From Vallitalea okinawensis (GTDB lineage: Bacteria > Bacillota > Clostridia > Lachnospirales > PQDH01), in NCBI RefSeq assembly GCF_002964605.1, contig NZ_PQDH01000010.1, positions 100,278 to 164,277 of the forward strand: DNA of 64,000 nt, in the 5' to 3' direction. A program made the translations under genes and the position numbers. Below are positions 27,147-37,457 of the stretch, one piece after another (the stretch's first letter is position 1; each line of letters starts with the position of its first letter). The notes under the pieces are model-generated. The model did not search any database. It saw nothing but the letters and a program-made list of their open reading frames with translations, and was not told the origin of the DNA.

Positions 27147-27177
27147 AAGGCACATGATTAATAGAATCATGTGCCTT
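27147..27177 (+). terminator. hairpin after the LytTR regulator
   Basis: AAGGCACATGATT/AATCATGTGCCTT, 13-bp stem, 5-base loop, but no T-run. It is probably the 3' end of the kinase-nfeD-floA-regulator transcript. Confidence 0.5.
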
Positions 27178-27232
27178 AAGTTCATGGTTAGAGCCATAGT
27201 TTATGGTACATTAATTAGAGAGAGGTGGTCCA

Positions 27233-28378
27233 GTGATAAAATTCAATTTAGATGGTATACCCCAAACCTTCTTTGAGGAAGGTGCTTTAGAACAAATTAA
27301 AGAAATAGATTTAGTTAAAAAATCTAAAAAGATTATTTTAGTTATTGGAAAAGCATCTTTTAAAGCATGTAGGCATTATGATGGGGTGAGGTATCAATTA
27401 AATGATAAAGAAGTAATTGAAGTAACTATTGCTAATGAGCCTTCACCGCATAATATTGATGAAGTAGTATTATTAAACCATAAAAATAATATTGATTTAG
27501 TTATCGCTATAGGCGGTGGCAGTGTATTGGATGCTGGGAAAGCTATATCAGCTATGTTACCTTTAGGCGACAGTGTAGAAAATTACCTTGAAGGGATAGG
27601 TCATAAAATACATCAAGGTATCAAGATCCCTTTTATTGCTGTGCCAACAACATCAGGTACAGGCAGTGAAGCTACCAAGAATACTGTTATAAGTTCAGTA
27701 GGTGAAAAAGGGTTTAAAAAGTCTTTAAGGCATGAAAACTTCATACCTGATATAGCTATCTTAGACCCATTATTAACCTTAGGATGTCCCAAAAGTGTAT
27801 CAGCAGCTAGTGGTTTAGATGCTTTATCTCAATTAATTGAGTCCTACTTATCGACTAAAGGTAATCCACTAACAGATAGCTTAGCGTTATCTGGAATAAA
27901 AGAAATAAGTGAAGCCTTAGTTCCTGTATGTACAAATAGATCCCAAGACATTGAATTAAGAAGTAAAGTGATGTATGGAGCTTTTCTATCAGGAATCACA
28001 CTAGCACATGCAGGACTTGGTGTAGTGCATGGTATAGCGGGACCATTAGGAGGTATCTTCCCAATTCCACATGGTGTGGCATGTGGTAGACTGCTCCCAG
28101 AAGTAATGAAAATCACTTTAGAGAAAGTAATGAGAATAGACGATCAACAGACCCTTATAAAGTTTAAGAGTATTGCAGAAGCGTTAAGTGTCGAAGAAAT
28201 TAAAGACATTAGTAACTGCTTAGCAAACTGGGTTGAAGTATTAAACATACCTAGACTTAGAGATTATGGAATAAATCAAGAAGATTTTAATAAGATTATT
28301 TCAATATCATCTAATAAAAATAATCCTATTGATCTAACCAAGGAAGACAAGTTATCTATTTTAAACAACTGTTTATAA
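27233..28378 (+). CDS. iron-containing alcohol dehydrogenase family protein
   Basis: 381-residue NAD(P)-dependent dehydrogenase of the group III (Fe-ADH) family. The cofactor loop is IAIGGGSVLDAGKAI, with the hinge PTTSGTGSEATKNTVIS. The metal-binding His positions lie in HAGLGVVHGIAG and PIPHGVACGRLLPEVM. The precise substrate (short alcohol, butanol, 1,3-propanediol) cannot be assigned. GTG start with GAGAGGTGG upstream. Stand-alone. Confidence 0.9.
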   Translation: MIKFNLDGIPQTFFEEGALEQIKEIDLVKKSKKIILVIGKASFKACRHYDGVRYQLNDKEVIEVTIANEPSPHNIDEVVLLNHKNNIDLVIAIGGGSVLDAGKAISAMLPLGDSVENYLEGIGHKIHQGIKIPFIAVPTTSGTGSEATKNTVISSVGEKGFKKSLRHENFIPDIAILDPLLTLGCPKSVSAASGLDALSQLIESYLSTKGNPLTDSLALSGIKEISEALVPVCTNRSQDIELRSKVMYGAFLSGITLAHAGLGVVHGIAGPLGGIFPIPHGVACGRLLPEVMKITLEKVMRIDDQQTLIKFKSIAEALSVEEIKDISNCLANWVEVLNIPRLRDYGINQEDFNKIISISSNKNNPIDLTKEDKLSILNNCL

Positions 28379-28382
28379 AAAG

Positions 28383-28443
28383 GATAAGCATGATTATATA
28401 ATGTAGGCCAGTGCTTTTGTTGAAATATATAGTTATGCTTATC
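28383..28443. terminator. weak hairpin between converging genes
   Basis: GATAAGCAT and ATGCTTATC frame a 43-base loop. It lies between the Fe-ADH gene and the Gfo/Idh gene and has little T-run. Confidence 0.3.
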
Positions 28444-28464
28444 AATAACTACTATGAGTTCTCC

Positions 28465-29568
28465 CTATAAATAATGAAGATGATGTTGGTCAATGCCGCA
28501 GGGTAGAGGAGATGGTCGATGACAGGTGGTTTTTAGCTCTAAAACCTGCTGCTTCTTTGAAGAATTAATAATACCATGCATAATATCTAAAACATGATAA
28601 GCTAAATCAATACTAGCTCTAGCCGATCTTTTATCAATAATAGACTGAGCTAAATCGGCGACCCCTAGACCACGACTGTTTTCTTCAAAACCATGTGTAT
28701 AGGGTATATCAGTCCAATCAGTACCTTTATGGCTATACCTAATAGTGCCTCCAAAACAATTAGGGTCAGGTACTGAAAGAGAGCCTTTTGTTCCATAGAT
28801 TTCGATACAAGGCAAATCGTGCTTCCAAACATCAAAGGATTGATTGAGTTGACAGGTGACATTATTTTTAAAGTTAAGTAATGCAGATATATGGGTATCT
28901 ACGTTAACGGAGATCATCTTCCCATATTGCTCTTTGCTGGTAATTTTTCGCGTCTCAAAAGATTTTTTAGCTGATCCATAAACTTTTGAGACAGGACCAA
29001 GCAGGGTTACTAATGCAGTTAAATAATATGGACCCATATCAAATAGTGGACCACCGCCAAGCTGATAGTAGAAATCTGGATTAGGATGCCAACTTTCATG
29101 CCCATGACACATCATATTTGCGGTAGCAGCGATAGGCTCACCGATCCACCCGTCATCAATTAATTTTCTACAAGTCTGTATGCCAGCGCCTAAAAAGGTA
29201 TCAGGAGCACATCCAATTTTTAAACCTTTTGAGTTAGCTAAGTCTATTAATTCTTGACCTTCTTCTAATGTAATGGTCAGAGGCTTTTCAGCGTAAGTAT
29301 GTTTGCCGTTTTCCAAAGCTCTCTTTGCTACATGGTAATGAGCTTTAGGGTTCGTCAAGTTAAGAATGATATCTATATCTTCACGTGTATACATATTATC
29401 TAAATGAATATGTTCAATATTATATTTCTCAGCCTGGCTTTTTGCAGCTTCTTCATTAAGGTCAGCACATCCAACTAAGCAAATATTATCAAAGACATCA
29501 TGTAGATTGTCAAGATAGATACTGCTTATATTACCGCATCCAATAATGCCAACATTTAATTGATTCAT
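28465..29568 (-). CDS. Gfo/Idh/MocA family oxidoreductase
   Basis: 367-residue sugar/inositol-type dehydrogenase. The N-terminal Rossmann motif VGIIGCGNIS is followed by the family signature AEKPLTITLEEGQEL, with the conserved Lys in EKP. The C-terminal alpha/beta domain contains GGGPLFDMGPYYL. Start ATG 29568 has GAGGAGGG directly upstream, whereas an earlier in-frame ATG at 29607 lies within the ThuA gene. It starts 1 base after the ThuA stop, so the two are coupled; ThuA-Gfo/Idh pairs act together in oxidising sugars such as trehalose in other bacteria. Confidence 0.92.
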   Translation of the reverse strand: MNQLNVGIIGCGNISSIYLDNLHDVFDNICLVGCADLNEEAAKSQAEKYNIEHIHLDNMYTREDIDIILNLTNPKAHYHVAKRALENGKHTYAEKPLTITLEEGQELIDLANSKGLKIGCAPDTFLGAGIQTCRKLIDDGWIGEPIAATANMMCHGHESWHPNPDFYYQLGGGPLFDMGPYYLTALVTLLGPVSKVYGSAKKSFETRKITSKEQYGKMISVNVDTHISALLNFKNNVTCQLNQSFDVWKHDLPCIEIYGTKGSLSVPDPNCFGGTIRYSHKGTDWTDIPYTHGFEENSRGLGVADLAQSIIDKRSARASIDLAYHVLDIMHGIINSSKKQQVLELKTTCHRPSPLPCGIDQHHLHYL

Positions 29569-29569
29569 A

Positions 29570-30232
29570 TCATCCCTCCTCATTATGTGACGCCCATAAG
29601 AAGCCACGTTTCATGATCTCAGTTACTTCAGGCATCTTAACAATTTCAGCTACATGACCAAGGGAACAATAGAAGACTCTACCTTTCCCCCATTTTTTAG
29701 TCCATATAACTGGCATATCAACAGTCCCATTAGTAGTGTGGTCACCAGTTGCAATGGGAAATCTGGTGGTAGCCAGAACTTCATTATTGGGATCAACATG
29801 TAAGTAATATTGCTCAGATGTAACTTCAAAATCTGCAATACCTTCAACTAATGAACTAGAGGAGTTTCTCATGTGAACGGTATAAGTTATATCATCGCCA
29901 CCAGGGTGACTTACCCAATTACCACCGGTCATGAATTGCCAATCTACATCTTGGCGAAAGGCATCACACATACCACCATGGCATCCAGCCAAGCCGATAC
30001 CTGATGCTATAGCTTCACGAATACCTTTACTTTCTTCAGGTTGTATTTCGCCCATGGTCCAGCAAGGTATGATCAAGTTAAAAGATTGAAGGTAAGAAAT
30101 ATCTTTAAAGCATGCAAGAGTATCCTTTAGGGTAACCTCATAACCAATATTCTCAAGGATAGACTTAAAATGTTGTGATACTTCTTCAGGTTGATGGCCA
30201 TCCCAACCACCATAAACAATAAGAGCACGCAT
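29570..30232 (-). CDS. ThuA domain protein
   Basis: 220-residue glutamine-amidotransferase-like-fold protein of the ThuA family. Visible are ALIVYGGWDGHQPEE at the start, GLAGCHGGMCDAF around residue 80, and VIWTKKWGKGRVFYCSLGH near the end. ThuA is linked to trehalose/sugar oxidation together with Gfo/Idh dehydrogenases, which fits the next gene. Exact reaction unknown. It lies downstream of an AraC regulator on the same strand. Confidence 0.92.
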   Translation of the reverse strand: MRALIVYGGWDGHQPEEVSQHFKSILENIGYEVTLKDTLACFKDISYLQSFNLIIPCWTMGEIQPEESKGIREAIASGIGLAGCHGGMCDAFRQDVDWQFMTGGNWVSHPGGDDITYTVHMRNSSSSLVEGIADFEVTSEQYYLHVDPNNEVLATTRFPIATGDHTTNGTVDMPVIWTKKWGKGRVFYCSLGHVAEIVKMPEVTEIMKRGFLWASHNEEG

Positions 30233-30348
30233 AGAAAAAACCTCCTTTTTCAGTATAGTTTAACTATAGCAAAAAGGAGGTACTTTTACTTCTAACTCAT
30301 TGCTGTATACTACTCAAAAATTGCTCTATTCAAGCTCTAGGCTAGGTA

Positions 30349-31167
30349 CTATCTATTTAATACGCCGCGATATTGAGTAGGTGATAAACTGGTATAATGC
30401 TTAAAGATACGATTAAAGGTTTTTATACTATCAAAGCCGCAGGTATACGCTATTTCTGTAACAGCGATATCTGTCTTTATAAGATAGTTAAGAGCTTTTT
30501 TTATACGATATTCACGTAGATATTGACCAAATGTAATACCTTTATGTTCCTTGAAATACCTAGTGAAGTAATATTTACTTAGATTGACTTCATTAGCAAT
30601 CATGTCCAATGTAATAACAGCCTCATAGTTATTAGCCACGAACTGCTCCACCTGTTGGATGATAGGGTTATTTAGTATATGTGTTGATGAGCATTTATCT
30701 TTATAGTTTTTGTAAAGATGATGGGTTAATTCCAGTATTTTAGACTGGACTAGTAATGGACTTTGAATCCTATGATCAAGTGTTTTTAAGCCTTCAAAAA
30801 AGGTTAATAGTGGTGTAGTATCAATGTTATATTTTTGGGTGCTATAATAAAAGTTGTATATAAATTTACTTATATCAGGATCATTTAGAACACAATTAAA
30901 TAATGATGGGTGAAATTGTAGCATGATTTTCCTATTATTCTGTTGGTCATCTATGGCATGGATAGCTTTTGATCCAATAATAAGTAAATCATCAGGTCTT
31001 AAACAATAGTCAGTTTGAGATACATGGATATGCGAGATGCCCTCGCAGATATAGAATAACTCGACTTCTTCATGCCAATGAGCTGGAAAGTGAAGTTGGC
31101 TGTTATCACTGTAACTCAAGCGAGCTTTAGCACCTTTAAAATCAAGAATTTCATGATACTCACACAC
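30349..31167 (-). CDS. AraC-family regulator with N-terminal cupin
   Basis: 272-residue regulator. A cupin ligand domain (FPAHWHEEVELFYICEG, then LLIIGSKAIHAID) precedes a double AraC helix-turn-helix at residues 170-270 (LDMIANEVNLSKYYFTRYF, VTEIAYTCGFDSIKTFNRIF). GTG start with AGGGGGGAT upstream; it lies 11 bases after the lipoate ligase gene. It most likely controls the ThuA-Gfo/Idh genes immediately downstream. Confidence 0.92.
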   Translation of the reverse strand: MCEYHEILDFKGAKARLSYSDNSQLHFPAHWHEEVELFYICEGISHIHVSQTDYCLRPDDLLIIGSKAIHAIDDQQNNRKIMLQFHPSLFNCVLNDPDISKFIYNFYYSTQKYNIDTTPLLTFFEGLKTLDHRIQSPLLVQSKILELTHHLYKNYKDKCSSTHILNNPIIQQVEQFVANNYEAVITLDMIANEVNLSKYYFTRYFKEHKGITFGQYLREYRIKKALNYLIKTDIAVTEIAYTCGFDSIKTFNRIFKHYTSLSPTQYRGVLNR

Positions 31168-31178
31168 TGAAATCCCCC

Positions 31179-32156
31179 CTAGAAAAGACCTTTAACGAAT
31201 GTATCAACATCAATACCTATAAAATAATCTTCAAGATTTAGATCTTTTAATTGATCCTTAATAGCTTCTAACTCATGTTTAGTTCCAACAAGTTTTTTTT
31301 CAATGACATGAACGTCCTCTTTATTAAAGAAGTCACCGTAAATTCTTAAATCCTCTAGTGAACCATTTTTTACGTTGAAGTGATATTCAATTGTACCACC
31401 TGAATAGCGGATTGCATTAGTAAACCCATAGGTAGCTTGTTTACCATAAGTCCAATCCCATGTATCATACTTGTTATCTACTAGTTGTTGGATAGTGTTT
31501 GTTTCAGTCTCATTCAGTTGATAGAAGCTGCTATGAGAAGAACCTGTTATGTGCTTAGCGATAGCATCTACAAAATATTCAATTGACATAGGCTGAGGAA
31601 GATGACTAGAGATATTTGTTACACGGCTTTTGACGGATTTAACGTTCTTATCTTTAAACTTTAATGGATTAACTTTTAATGCCTTTGATAAATCTGCCAT
31701 GTTTGAACTGAATAAAAGGGTTCCGTGATGTAAGATTCTATTTTTTGAAACATGTTGAGCGTTTCCAGAGAACTTTTTACCATCGATGGTTAAATCGTTT
31801 CGGCCAGAAAAAATAGCTTCTACACCTAGTTGATTGAGAACTTCTAATATAGGCTTTGTGAATTCTTTAAAACTTTCAGCTGTATTCTTCTCCACATTAG
31901 TTATAAAGCAAAAATTTAAATTTCCTAAATCATGAAAGACTGCACCACCACCTGAAAGGCGTCTAATGACAGGGATATTATGCTCTTTAACATGGTCATA
32001 ATTGATTTCGGCAATAGTATTTTGATGGGTGCCAACGATTATAGATGGTGCATTACGATAAAGATAAAAGACATCCTCATCTTTGTTTTTTAATAAATAC
32101 TCTTCAGTAGCTAAGTTGAAATAGGGGTTATTTGTTGTACTAATAATGGATAACAT
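31179..32156 (-). CDS. lplA: lipoate-protein ligase
   Basis: 325-residue LplA-type ligase that attaches lipoate to lipoyl domains such as GcvH. The diagnostic motif RRLSGGGAVFHDLGNLNF and GRNDLTIDGKKFSGNAQH are present, along with NRILHHGTLLF. The C-terminal accessory domain (about 250-325) is present. The ATG at 32156 with AGGAGGTAC upstream is preferred over a start 63 bases earlier. It is divergent from the glycine cleavage operon (riboswitch from 32491), a functional link: GcvH needs lipoylation. Confidence 0.93.
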   Translation of the reverse strand: MLSIISTTNNPYFNLATEEYLLKNKDEDVFYLYRNAPSIIVGTHQNTIAEINYDHVKEHNIPVIRRLSGGGAVFHDLGNLNFCFITNVEKNTAESFKEFTKPILEVLNQLGVEAIFSGRNDLTIDGKKFSGNAQHVSKNRILHHGTLLFSSNMADLSKALKVNPLKFKDKNVKSVKSRVTNISSHLPQPMSIEYFVDAIAKHITGSSHSSFYQLNETETNTIQQLVDNKYDTWDWTYGKQATYGFTNAIRYSGGTIEYHFNVKNGSLEDLRIYGDFFNKEDVHVIEKKLVGTKHELEAIKDQLKDLNLEDYFIGIDVDTFVKGLF

Positions 32157-32427
32157 AATAAGTACCTCCTCAGAATGACAATTAATTTCGTAATCTATAC
32201 GGTTAATGGAACCATACACTATGAATCAGAATATTAATAATTATTATAATTTAAACTATCTACCCTAGCAAGCGAATTAGAGAATAGTGAAAAATTTCTT
32301 TATTTAGATTGTAACATCATCCTCATCTTATACTAGTTAAATCATACAATTTGGTATAGCATCTTAGAAATTATTTAATGGGATTTATCAGAATAACAGA
32401 AAAATAATTATTATTGCAAATACATAG

Positions 32428-32456
32428 TTGATAAACTTATCATTTTGTAATATGAT
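32428..32456 (+). promoter_or_regulatory. promoter of the glycine riboswitch / gcv transcript
   Basis: -35 TTGATA (32428-32433), 17-base spacer, -10 TATGAT (32451-32456). It lies about 35 bases before the first aptamer. Confidence 0.7.
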
Positions 32457-32490
32457 TAAAGTAACAGAATATTTACGTGGCTAATTGAAG

Positions 32491-32662
32491 TTAGCGAGAG
32501 AGATCTTAGGGCGCCGAAGATGTAATATAAAGTATAGCCAAATACTTATAGAAACTTTCAGGCAAAAGGATCGCTAGCGGATAGCACTCTGGAAAGCATT
32601 TATGCACCCAAGGAGCAATACATATGACATGTAGAATCTCTCAGGTAAAAATACAGAGGGTA
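32491..32662 (+). ncRNA. tandem glycine riboswitch
   Basis: Two glycine aptamers in a row, as recognised by the conserved cores. Aptamer I has GCGAGAGAGAT, GGGCGCCGAAG and CTTTCAGGCAAAAGGATCGC. Aptamer II has AGCACTCTGGAAAGC, GCACCCAAGGAGCAA and TCTCTCAGGTAAAAATACAG. The linker between the two is only a few bases, the usual tandem architecture. It precedes the glycine cleavage operon, where glycine binding turns expression on by preventing the following terminator. Confidence 0.93.
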
Positions 32663-32705
32663 AATGGCGTTTATTTATAATGCCATTTACCCTCTTTCTA
32701 TTTTT
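32655..32705 (+). terminator. riboswitch-controlled terminator
   Basis: AGAGGGTAAATGGC/GCCATTTACCCTCT (14 bp) followed by TTCTATTTTT. Its left arm overlaps the 3' strand of the second aptamer (AGAGGG), giving mutually exclusive folds. Confidence 0.85.
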
Positions 32706-32990
32706 AAAGGGGCATAATCTCAATAGTTTTATTAAGGATAATCTATTGATTTTATGTATATAAGTTGAATTCAATAAATTGCTATGAGCCTAGCAATTAT
32801 TTAGAACTATTCACCTATAATTAAAGAATATATATTGAACTAAAGATAAATACTCGAAATGTTTAGTTCATATATAGTATTAACTAATAATTTAATGAGA
32901 GTATAGGAAACATTATAGTATGTAAATAGTGAAGTAATTGAAGTATGCAAATCTAGTAAAACGTAAAAAATCATAAAGGAGGGTATTCAA
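32706..32990 (+). other. long AT-rich leader between riboswitch and gcvT
   Basis: About 285 bases with no ORF and no strong hairpin. It is unusually long for the distance between an expression platform and its first gene. Confidence 0.4.
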
Positions 32991-34100
32991 TTGGATAATA
33001 CAAAACGAACTTTTTTGTATGAAAAGCATTTAGAACACGGTGGAAAAATGATTGATTTTGCTGGTTGGGCATTACCTGTACAATACAAGGGATTAATAGA
33101 AGAGCATGATGCAGTTCGTCAAGCTGCGGGTCTATTTGATGTAAGTCATATGGGAGAAGTATCTGTCATTGGTAAAGAAGCAGAAAAATTTGTGAACTAT
33201 CTAGTCACTAATGATGTAGAACCAATGGTAAATGGTCAAGTGATCTATACACCCATGTGTAATGAAAAAGGTGGCGTCGTTGATGATCTCTTAGTCTATA
33301 AGTTCAATACACAAGAATATTTACTAGTTATCAACGCAAGTAATACAGAGAAAGACTATGAGTGGATGCAAGGCTTATCTAAAGACTTTGATATTAAGCT
33401 AGAGAATATATCAGATAATTATGCTCAGATTGCGCTTCAAGGACCTAAAGCAGAAGAGATCCTACAACCCTTAACAGATTTGAATTTAAGTGAATTAACA
33501 TTCTATACATTTAAAGATGAAACGACTATTGCAGGCAAAAAGGTATTAGTTTCTCGTACAGGATATACTGGAGAAGATGGCTTTGAAATCTATGCCAATA
33601 GCAAAGAAGCACCTCAATTATGGTCAGCCATCATGGAACAAGGGAAAGACAAAGGACTTTTACCAGCAGGATTGGGTGCTAGAGATACTTTACGTTTCGA
33701 AGCTTCACTTCCTCTTTACGGTAATGAATTAACAGATAATATAACGCCATTAGAAGCTGGACTTGGTATGTTTGTGAAGTTGTATAAGGATGATTTTGTT
33801 GGCAAAGAAGTTCTTGCAAAGCAGAAAGAGGTAGGGCTAAAAAGAAAAGTCATCGGTTTCGAACTTACGAAGAAGAGTATTACAAGACACGGTTATCCTA
33901 TTTTAGATAGTGAAGGAAATAAGATTGGTGAAGTAACAACAGGATACTATTTACCATCCATTGATAAAAGTATAGGTATGGGACTTGTTGATATTGACCA
34001 TGCTAAACTAGGAACAGAGATTAGTATACAAGTACGAAAGAAGACAGTGGATGCTGTTGTAAGAAGTAAACGGTTTATGGAAAAGAAATATAAGAAATAA
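32991..34100 (+). CDS. gcvT: glycine cleavage system T protein (aminomethyltransferase)
   Basis: 369-residue folate-dependent enzyme that takes the methylene group from the GcvH-bound aminomethyl intermediate and releases ammonia. Recognised by the N-terminal MIDFAGWALPVQYKGL, GLFDVSHMGEV, SRTGYTGEDGFEIY and LGARDTLRFEASLPLYGNEL. TTG start with AAAGGAGGG 7-8 bases upstream; no ATG is better placed. First gene of the operon under glycine riboswitch control. Confidence 0.95.
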   Translation: MDNTKRTFLYEKHLEHGGKMIDFAGWALPVQYKGLIEEHDAVRQAAGLFDVSHMGEVSVIGKEAEKFVNYLVTNDVEPMVNGQVIYTPMCNEKGGVVDDLLVYKFNTQEYLLVINASNTEKDYEWMQGLSKDFDIKLENISDNYAQIALQGPKAEEILQPLTDLNLSELTFYTFKDETTIAGKKVLVSRTGYTGEDGFEIYANSKEAPQLWSAIMEQGKDKGLLPAGLGARDTLRFEASLPLYGNELTDNITPLEAGLGMFVKLYKDDFVGKEVLAKQKEVGLKRKVIGFELTKKSITRHGYPILDSEGNKIGEVTTGYYLPSIDKSIGMGLVDIDHAKLGTEISIQVRKKTVDAVVRSKRFMEKKYKK

Positions 34101-34166
34101 GCTTGAAAGTATATTTAATAAAGAACTTAAAGAAGTTAATTAAAAATAAATAAGGAGGCGTTGATA

Positions 34167-34553
34167 ATGAAAATTGAACAGGGATTATATTATACTACTG
34201 ACCATGAGTGGATTAAGGTTGACGGTGACAAAGCACGAATTGGTATAACTGACTATGCTCAAGATAAGATGGGTGATATTGTTTTTGTTGAGTTACCAGA
34301 AGTTGATGAGACATATAGTGAGGGCGACGTATTATGTGTAGTAGAGTCAGTTAAGGCGGCATCAGATGTATTTATGCCATTGTCAGGAACAGTTACTGAA
34401 GCCAATGAAGAGCTAGAAGATGCACCTGAATCATTGAATGAAGATCCTTATGGAAATTGGATAGCTGAAATCGTTGAATTTGATACAGAAGCTTTAGAAG
34501 AAATGATGTCAGCTGAAAAGTATGAAGAATTTATAGGCAGTCTAGACGATTAA
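34167..34553 (+). CDS. gcvH: glycine cleavage system H protein
   Basis: 128-residue lipoyl carrier. The lipoylated Lys lies in VESVKAASDVFMP, and the N-terminal YYTTDHEWIKVDG is typical. ATG 34167 is preferred over TTG 34161, which is only 2 bases from the AAGGAGG site. It shuttles the aminomethyl group between P and T proteins; the lipoate is likely attached by the LplA encoded at 31179. Confidence 0.95.
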   Translation: MKIEQGLYYTTDHEWIKVDGDKARIGITDYAQDKMGDIVFVELPEVDETYSEGDVLCVVESVKAASDVFMPLSGTVTEANEELEDAPESLNEDPYGNWIAEIVEFDTEALEEMMSAEKYEEFIGSLDD

Positions 34554-34604
34554 AAAAGAGAATTTGATTCATTAATGACATGTTAAAAGAATAGGGGGTA
34601 TAAC

Positions 34605-35954
34605 ATGCATCCATATCTACCACACACGGATGAAGACATTCAACAAATGCTAAAAAGTATCGGGGTAGAAACAATTGAAGAATTATTTCATGATATTCCC
34701 GAGGAAATAAGACTAAAAGAAGAATTAAAAGTACTAAAAAGAAAAAGTGAATTTGAAACACGTAAAGATTTAAAAAATATGAGTAACCAAAACATTAACT
34801 TAGATGGAGCAACATGTTTTCTTGGGGCAGGAGCATACGATCACTATATTCCATCTACGATTGCTCCTATTGTATCAAGATCTGAGTTCTTTACAGCTTA
34901 TACACCTTACCAACCGGAGATAAGTCAAGGTACTCTTCAAGTAATTTTTGAATATCAATCCATGATTTGTGAATTAACTGGGATGGACGTTTCAAATGCT
35001 TCACTCTATGATGGAGCTACAGCAACTGCAGAAGCAGCTTTTATGGCTTGTGGTCAAACAAGACGAAATAAAGTGATCATGTCATCAACGGTTCATCCTA
35101 TGGTAAGAGATGTGGTAAAGACATATCTGGATTACAAAGATATAGAATTAGTAGTTATCGATGAAACTGAAGGAAAAACGGATGTCGAAAAAGTTTTAGA
35201 TTCTATTGATAAGACAGTTGCAACGGTTATTATACAGAGTCCTAACTTTTATGGAAAGCTAGAAGATGTCGAAAAGATTGCTGAAAAATTACATGAGAAT
35301 AAAGGATTACTCATTATGAATGTGGATCCGATTAGTCTAGGTATCTATAAGAGTCCTGGCGCATGTGGTGCTGACATCGTAGTTGGAGAAGGTCAGTCAT
35401 TAGGTAATCCTTTGAATTTTGGTGGTCCTTATCTAGGATTTATAGCTTGTAAGCAGAAATTTATGCGAAAATTACCAGGTCGTATTGTTGGTCAAACAGA
35501 AGATGTTAATGGTAAGAGAGCGTTTGTTCTTACATTACAGGCTAGAGAACAGCATATTAGAAGAGAAAAAGCTACATCTAATATCACATCCAATCAAGCA
35601 CTATGTGCATTGATGGCTACAATTTACTTAGCAACCATGGGGAAAGAAGGTCTCAAGGAAGTAGCAAGTAATTGCATTAAAAAGGCTCATTATATGGCTG
35701 AGAGGTTACAAGGAATTGAAGGAGTAGACGTTCAAATGAATCAGCCCTTCTTTAAAGAGTTTGTGATTTCCATCGATTCTGATAAGACAATAAAAGCAAT
35801 CAACAAACAGTTACTTGAAAAAGGTTTTATTGGTGGTTATGACTTAGGAAAAACATCACCTTTATATGAAAATAAAATGCTCTTATGTGTAACGGAGAAA
35901 CGTACACGTGCAGAGATTGATCAATTTGTCAAAGAATTGGAGGGGATCTTATGA
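34605..35954 (+). CDS. gcvPA: glycine dehydrogenase (decarboxylating) subunit 1
   Basis: 449-residue alpha part of the split P protein. The start [20 protein letters not shown], the core [25 protein letters not shown] and [11 protein letters not shown] are diagnostic. It forms a heterotetramer with GcvPB; the split form is typical of Firmicutes. It overlaps gcvPB by 4 bases (ATGA). Confidence 0.95.
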   Translation: MHPYLPHTDEDIQQMLKSIGVETIEELFHDIPEEIRLKEELKVLKRKSEFETRKDLKNMSNQNINLDGATCFLGAGAYDHYIPSTIAPIVSRSEFFTAYTPYQPEISQGTLQVIFEYQSMICELTGMDVSNASLYDGATATAEAAFMACGQTRRNKVIMSSTVHPMVRDVVKTYLDYKDIELVVIDETEGKTDVEKVLDSIDKTVATVIIQSPNFYGKLEDVEKIAEKLHENKGLLIMNVDPISLGIYKSPGACGADIVVGEGQSLGNPLNFGGPYLGFIACKQKFMRKLPGRIVGQTEDVNGKRAFVLTLQAREQHIRREKATSNITSNQALCALMATIYLATMGKEGLKEVASNCIKKAHYMAERLQGIEGVDVQMNQPFFKEFVISIDSDKTIKAINKQLLEKGFIGGYDLGKTSPLYENKMLLCVTEKRTRAEIDQFVKELEGIL

Positions 35955-37408
35955 AATATGAAAAAGTAATATTCGAGTTATCTAAAAAAGGACGTAAAGC
36001 CTTTACCCTTCCAGAAGATGAGTTTCCAGAAGTAAATATCAATGAATATATTCCAGAGCATTTAGGACGTCATGAGTTAGATTTACCTGAAGTATATGAG
36101 GTAGATGTCATACGCCATTATACGAACCTCTCCAATAAGAACTTTGGTGTGGATACAGGATTTTATCCATTAGGTTCCTGTACAATGAAATATAACCCAA
36201 AAATAAATGAAGAAACATCAAGTCTACCAGGTTTTGCCCATGTACATCCTCTACAAGAAGAAGAAACTGTTCAGGGTTCTTTACAGTTGATGTACGAATT
36301 ACAGGAATCTCTTAAAGAAATTACAGGTATGGCAGAGGTTACTTTGCAACCGGCAGCAGGTTCACAAGGTGAGTTAACGGGACTTATGATCATGAAAGCT
36401 TATCATCGTCAACAAGGTGATGAGAAGCGTAAAAATATCATTGTACCAGATTCGGCTCATGGTACTAACCCAGCAAGTGCTACCATGGCAGGCTTTAAAG
36501 CCGTTCAGATTCCATCTAATCCTAAAGGTACCGTTGATATCGAAAAATTGAAAGAGGTACTTAACGATGAAACGGCGGGTCTTATGTTAACCAATCCTAA
36601 TACTTTGGGTATCTTTGAAAAGGATATTGTGACTATTGCAAAGATGGTGCATGATGTAGGTGGTCTACTTTACTACGATGGTGCCAATATGAATGCTAAC
36701 ATGGGGATTACTCGACCAGGTGATATGGGTTTTGATATCGTTCATCTTAATCTTCATAAGACATTCTCAACACCACATGGTGGTGGTGGTCCAGGAAGTG
36801 GACCTGTAGGTGTCGTGGATAGATTAGTGAAATACCTACCTCAACCAATGGTACAGAAAGTAGCTGATAGATATACATTAGATCATGAAAGTCCAGATTC
36901 CATTGGATCATTGAAAAGTTTCTACGGCAATTTTGGTGTCTTAGTTCGAGCGTATACTTATATTAAGATGATGGGAGCAGAAGGTCTCAAGAAAGCTAGT
37001 CAATTAGCAGTATTGAATGCTAACTATCTAAAAGAAAACTTAAAAGATACTTATGTTCTTCCTATAGAAGGGGTATGTAAGCATGAGTTTGTTTTAGCTG
37101 GACTTGGTGATAATGAACATCATGTTATTACCATGGATGTAGCTAAAAGACTAATTGATCATGGCTTTCATCCACCAACTATTTATTTCCCGCTTATCAT
37201 TGAGCAAGCTCTAATGATTGAACCTACGGAAACAGAAAGTATTGAGAATCTTAATGCTTTCATTGATGTCATGAAAAATATTGCTAAAGAGGCAAAAGAA
37301 GACCCAGATGCATTACATGCAGCACCAATAACCACACCTGTTGGTCGTTTAGACGAGGTAAAAGCGGCTAGAAATCCAGTACTTAAGTATAAAGACTCAA
37401 TCCGCTGA
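35951..37408 (+). CDS. gcvPB: glycine dehydrogenase (decarboxylating) subunit 2
   Basis: 485-residue PLP subunit. The PLP-binding Lys is in [36 protein letters not shown] and [13 protein letters not shown] are typical of GcvPB. It decarboxylates glycine and passes the methylamine group to GcvH. Its start overlaps gcvPA by 4 bases. Confidence 0.96.
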   Translation: MKYEKVIFELSKKGRKAFTLPEDEFPEVNINEYIPEHLGRHELDLPEVYEVDVIRHYTNLSNKNFGVDTGFYPLGSCTMKYNPKINEETSSLPGFAHVHPLQEEETVQGSLQLMYELQESLKEITGMAEVTLQPAAGSQGELTGLMIMKAYHRQQGDEKRKNIIVPDSAHGTNPASATMAGFKAVQIPSNPKGTVDIEKLKEVLNDETAGLMLTNPNTLGIFEKDIVTIAKMVHDVGGLLYYDGANMNANMGITRPGDMGFDIVHLNLHKTFSTPHGGGGPGSGPVGVVDRLVKYLPQPMVQKVADRYTLDHESPDSIGSLKSFYGNFGVLVRAYTYIKMMGAEGLKKASQLAVLNANYLKENLKDTYVLPIEGVCKHEFVLAGLGDNEHHVITMDVAKRLIDHGFHPPTIYFPLIIEQALMIEPTETESIENLNAFIDVMKNIAKEAKEDPDALHAAPITTPVGRLDEVKAARNPVLKYKDSIR

Positions 37409-37457
37409 CATTTATTAAGAAGTACGTAGCTACTTTTCTCAGAAAGAGGTGGAAGAA

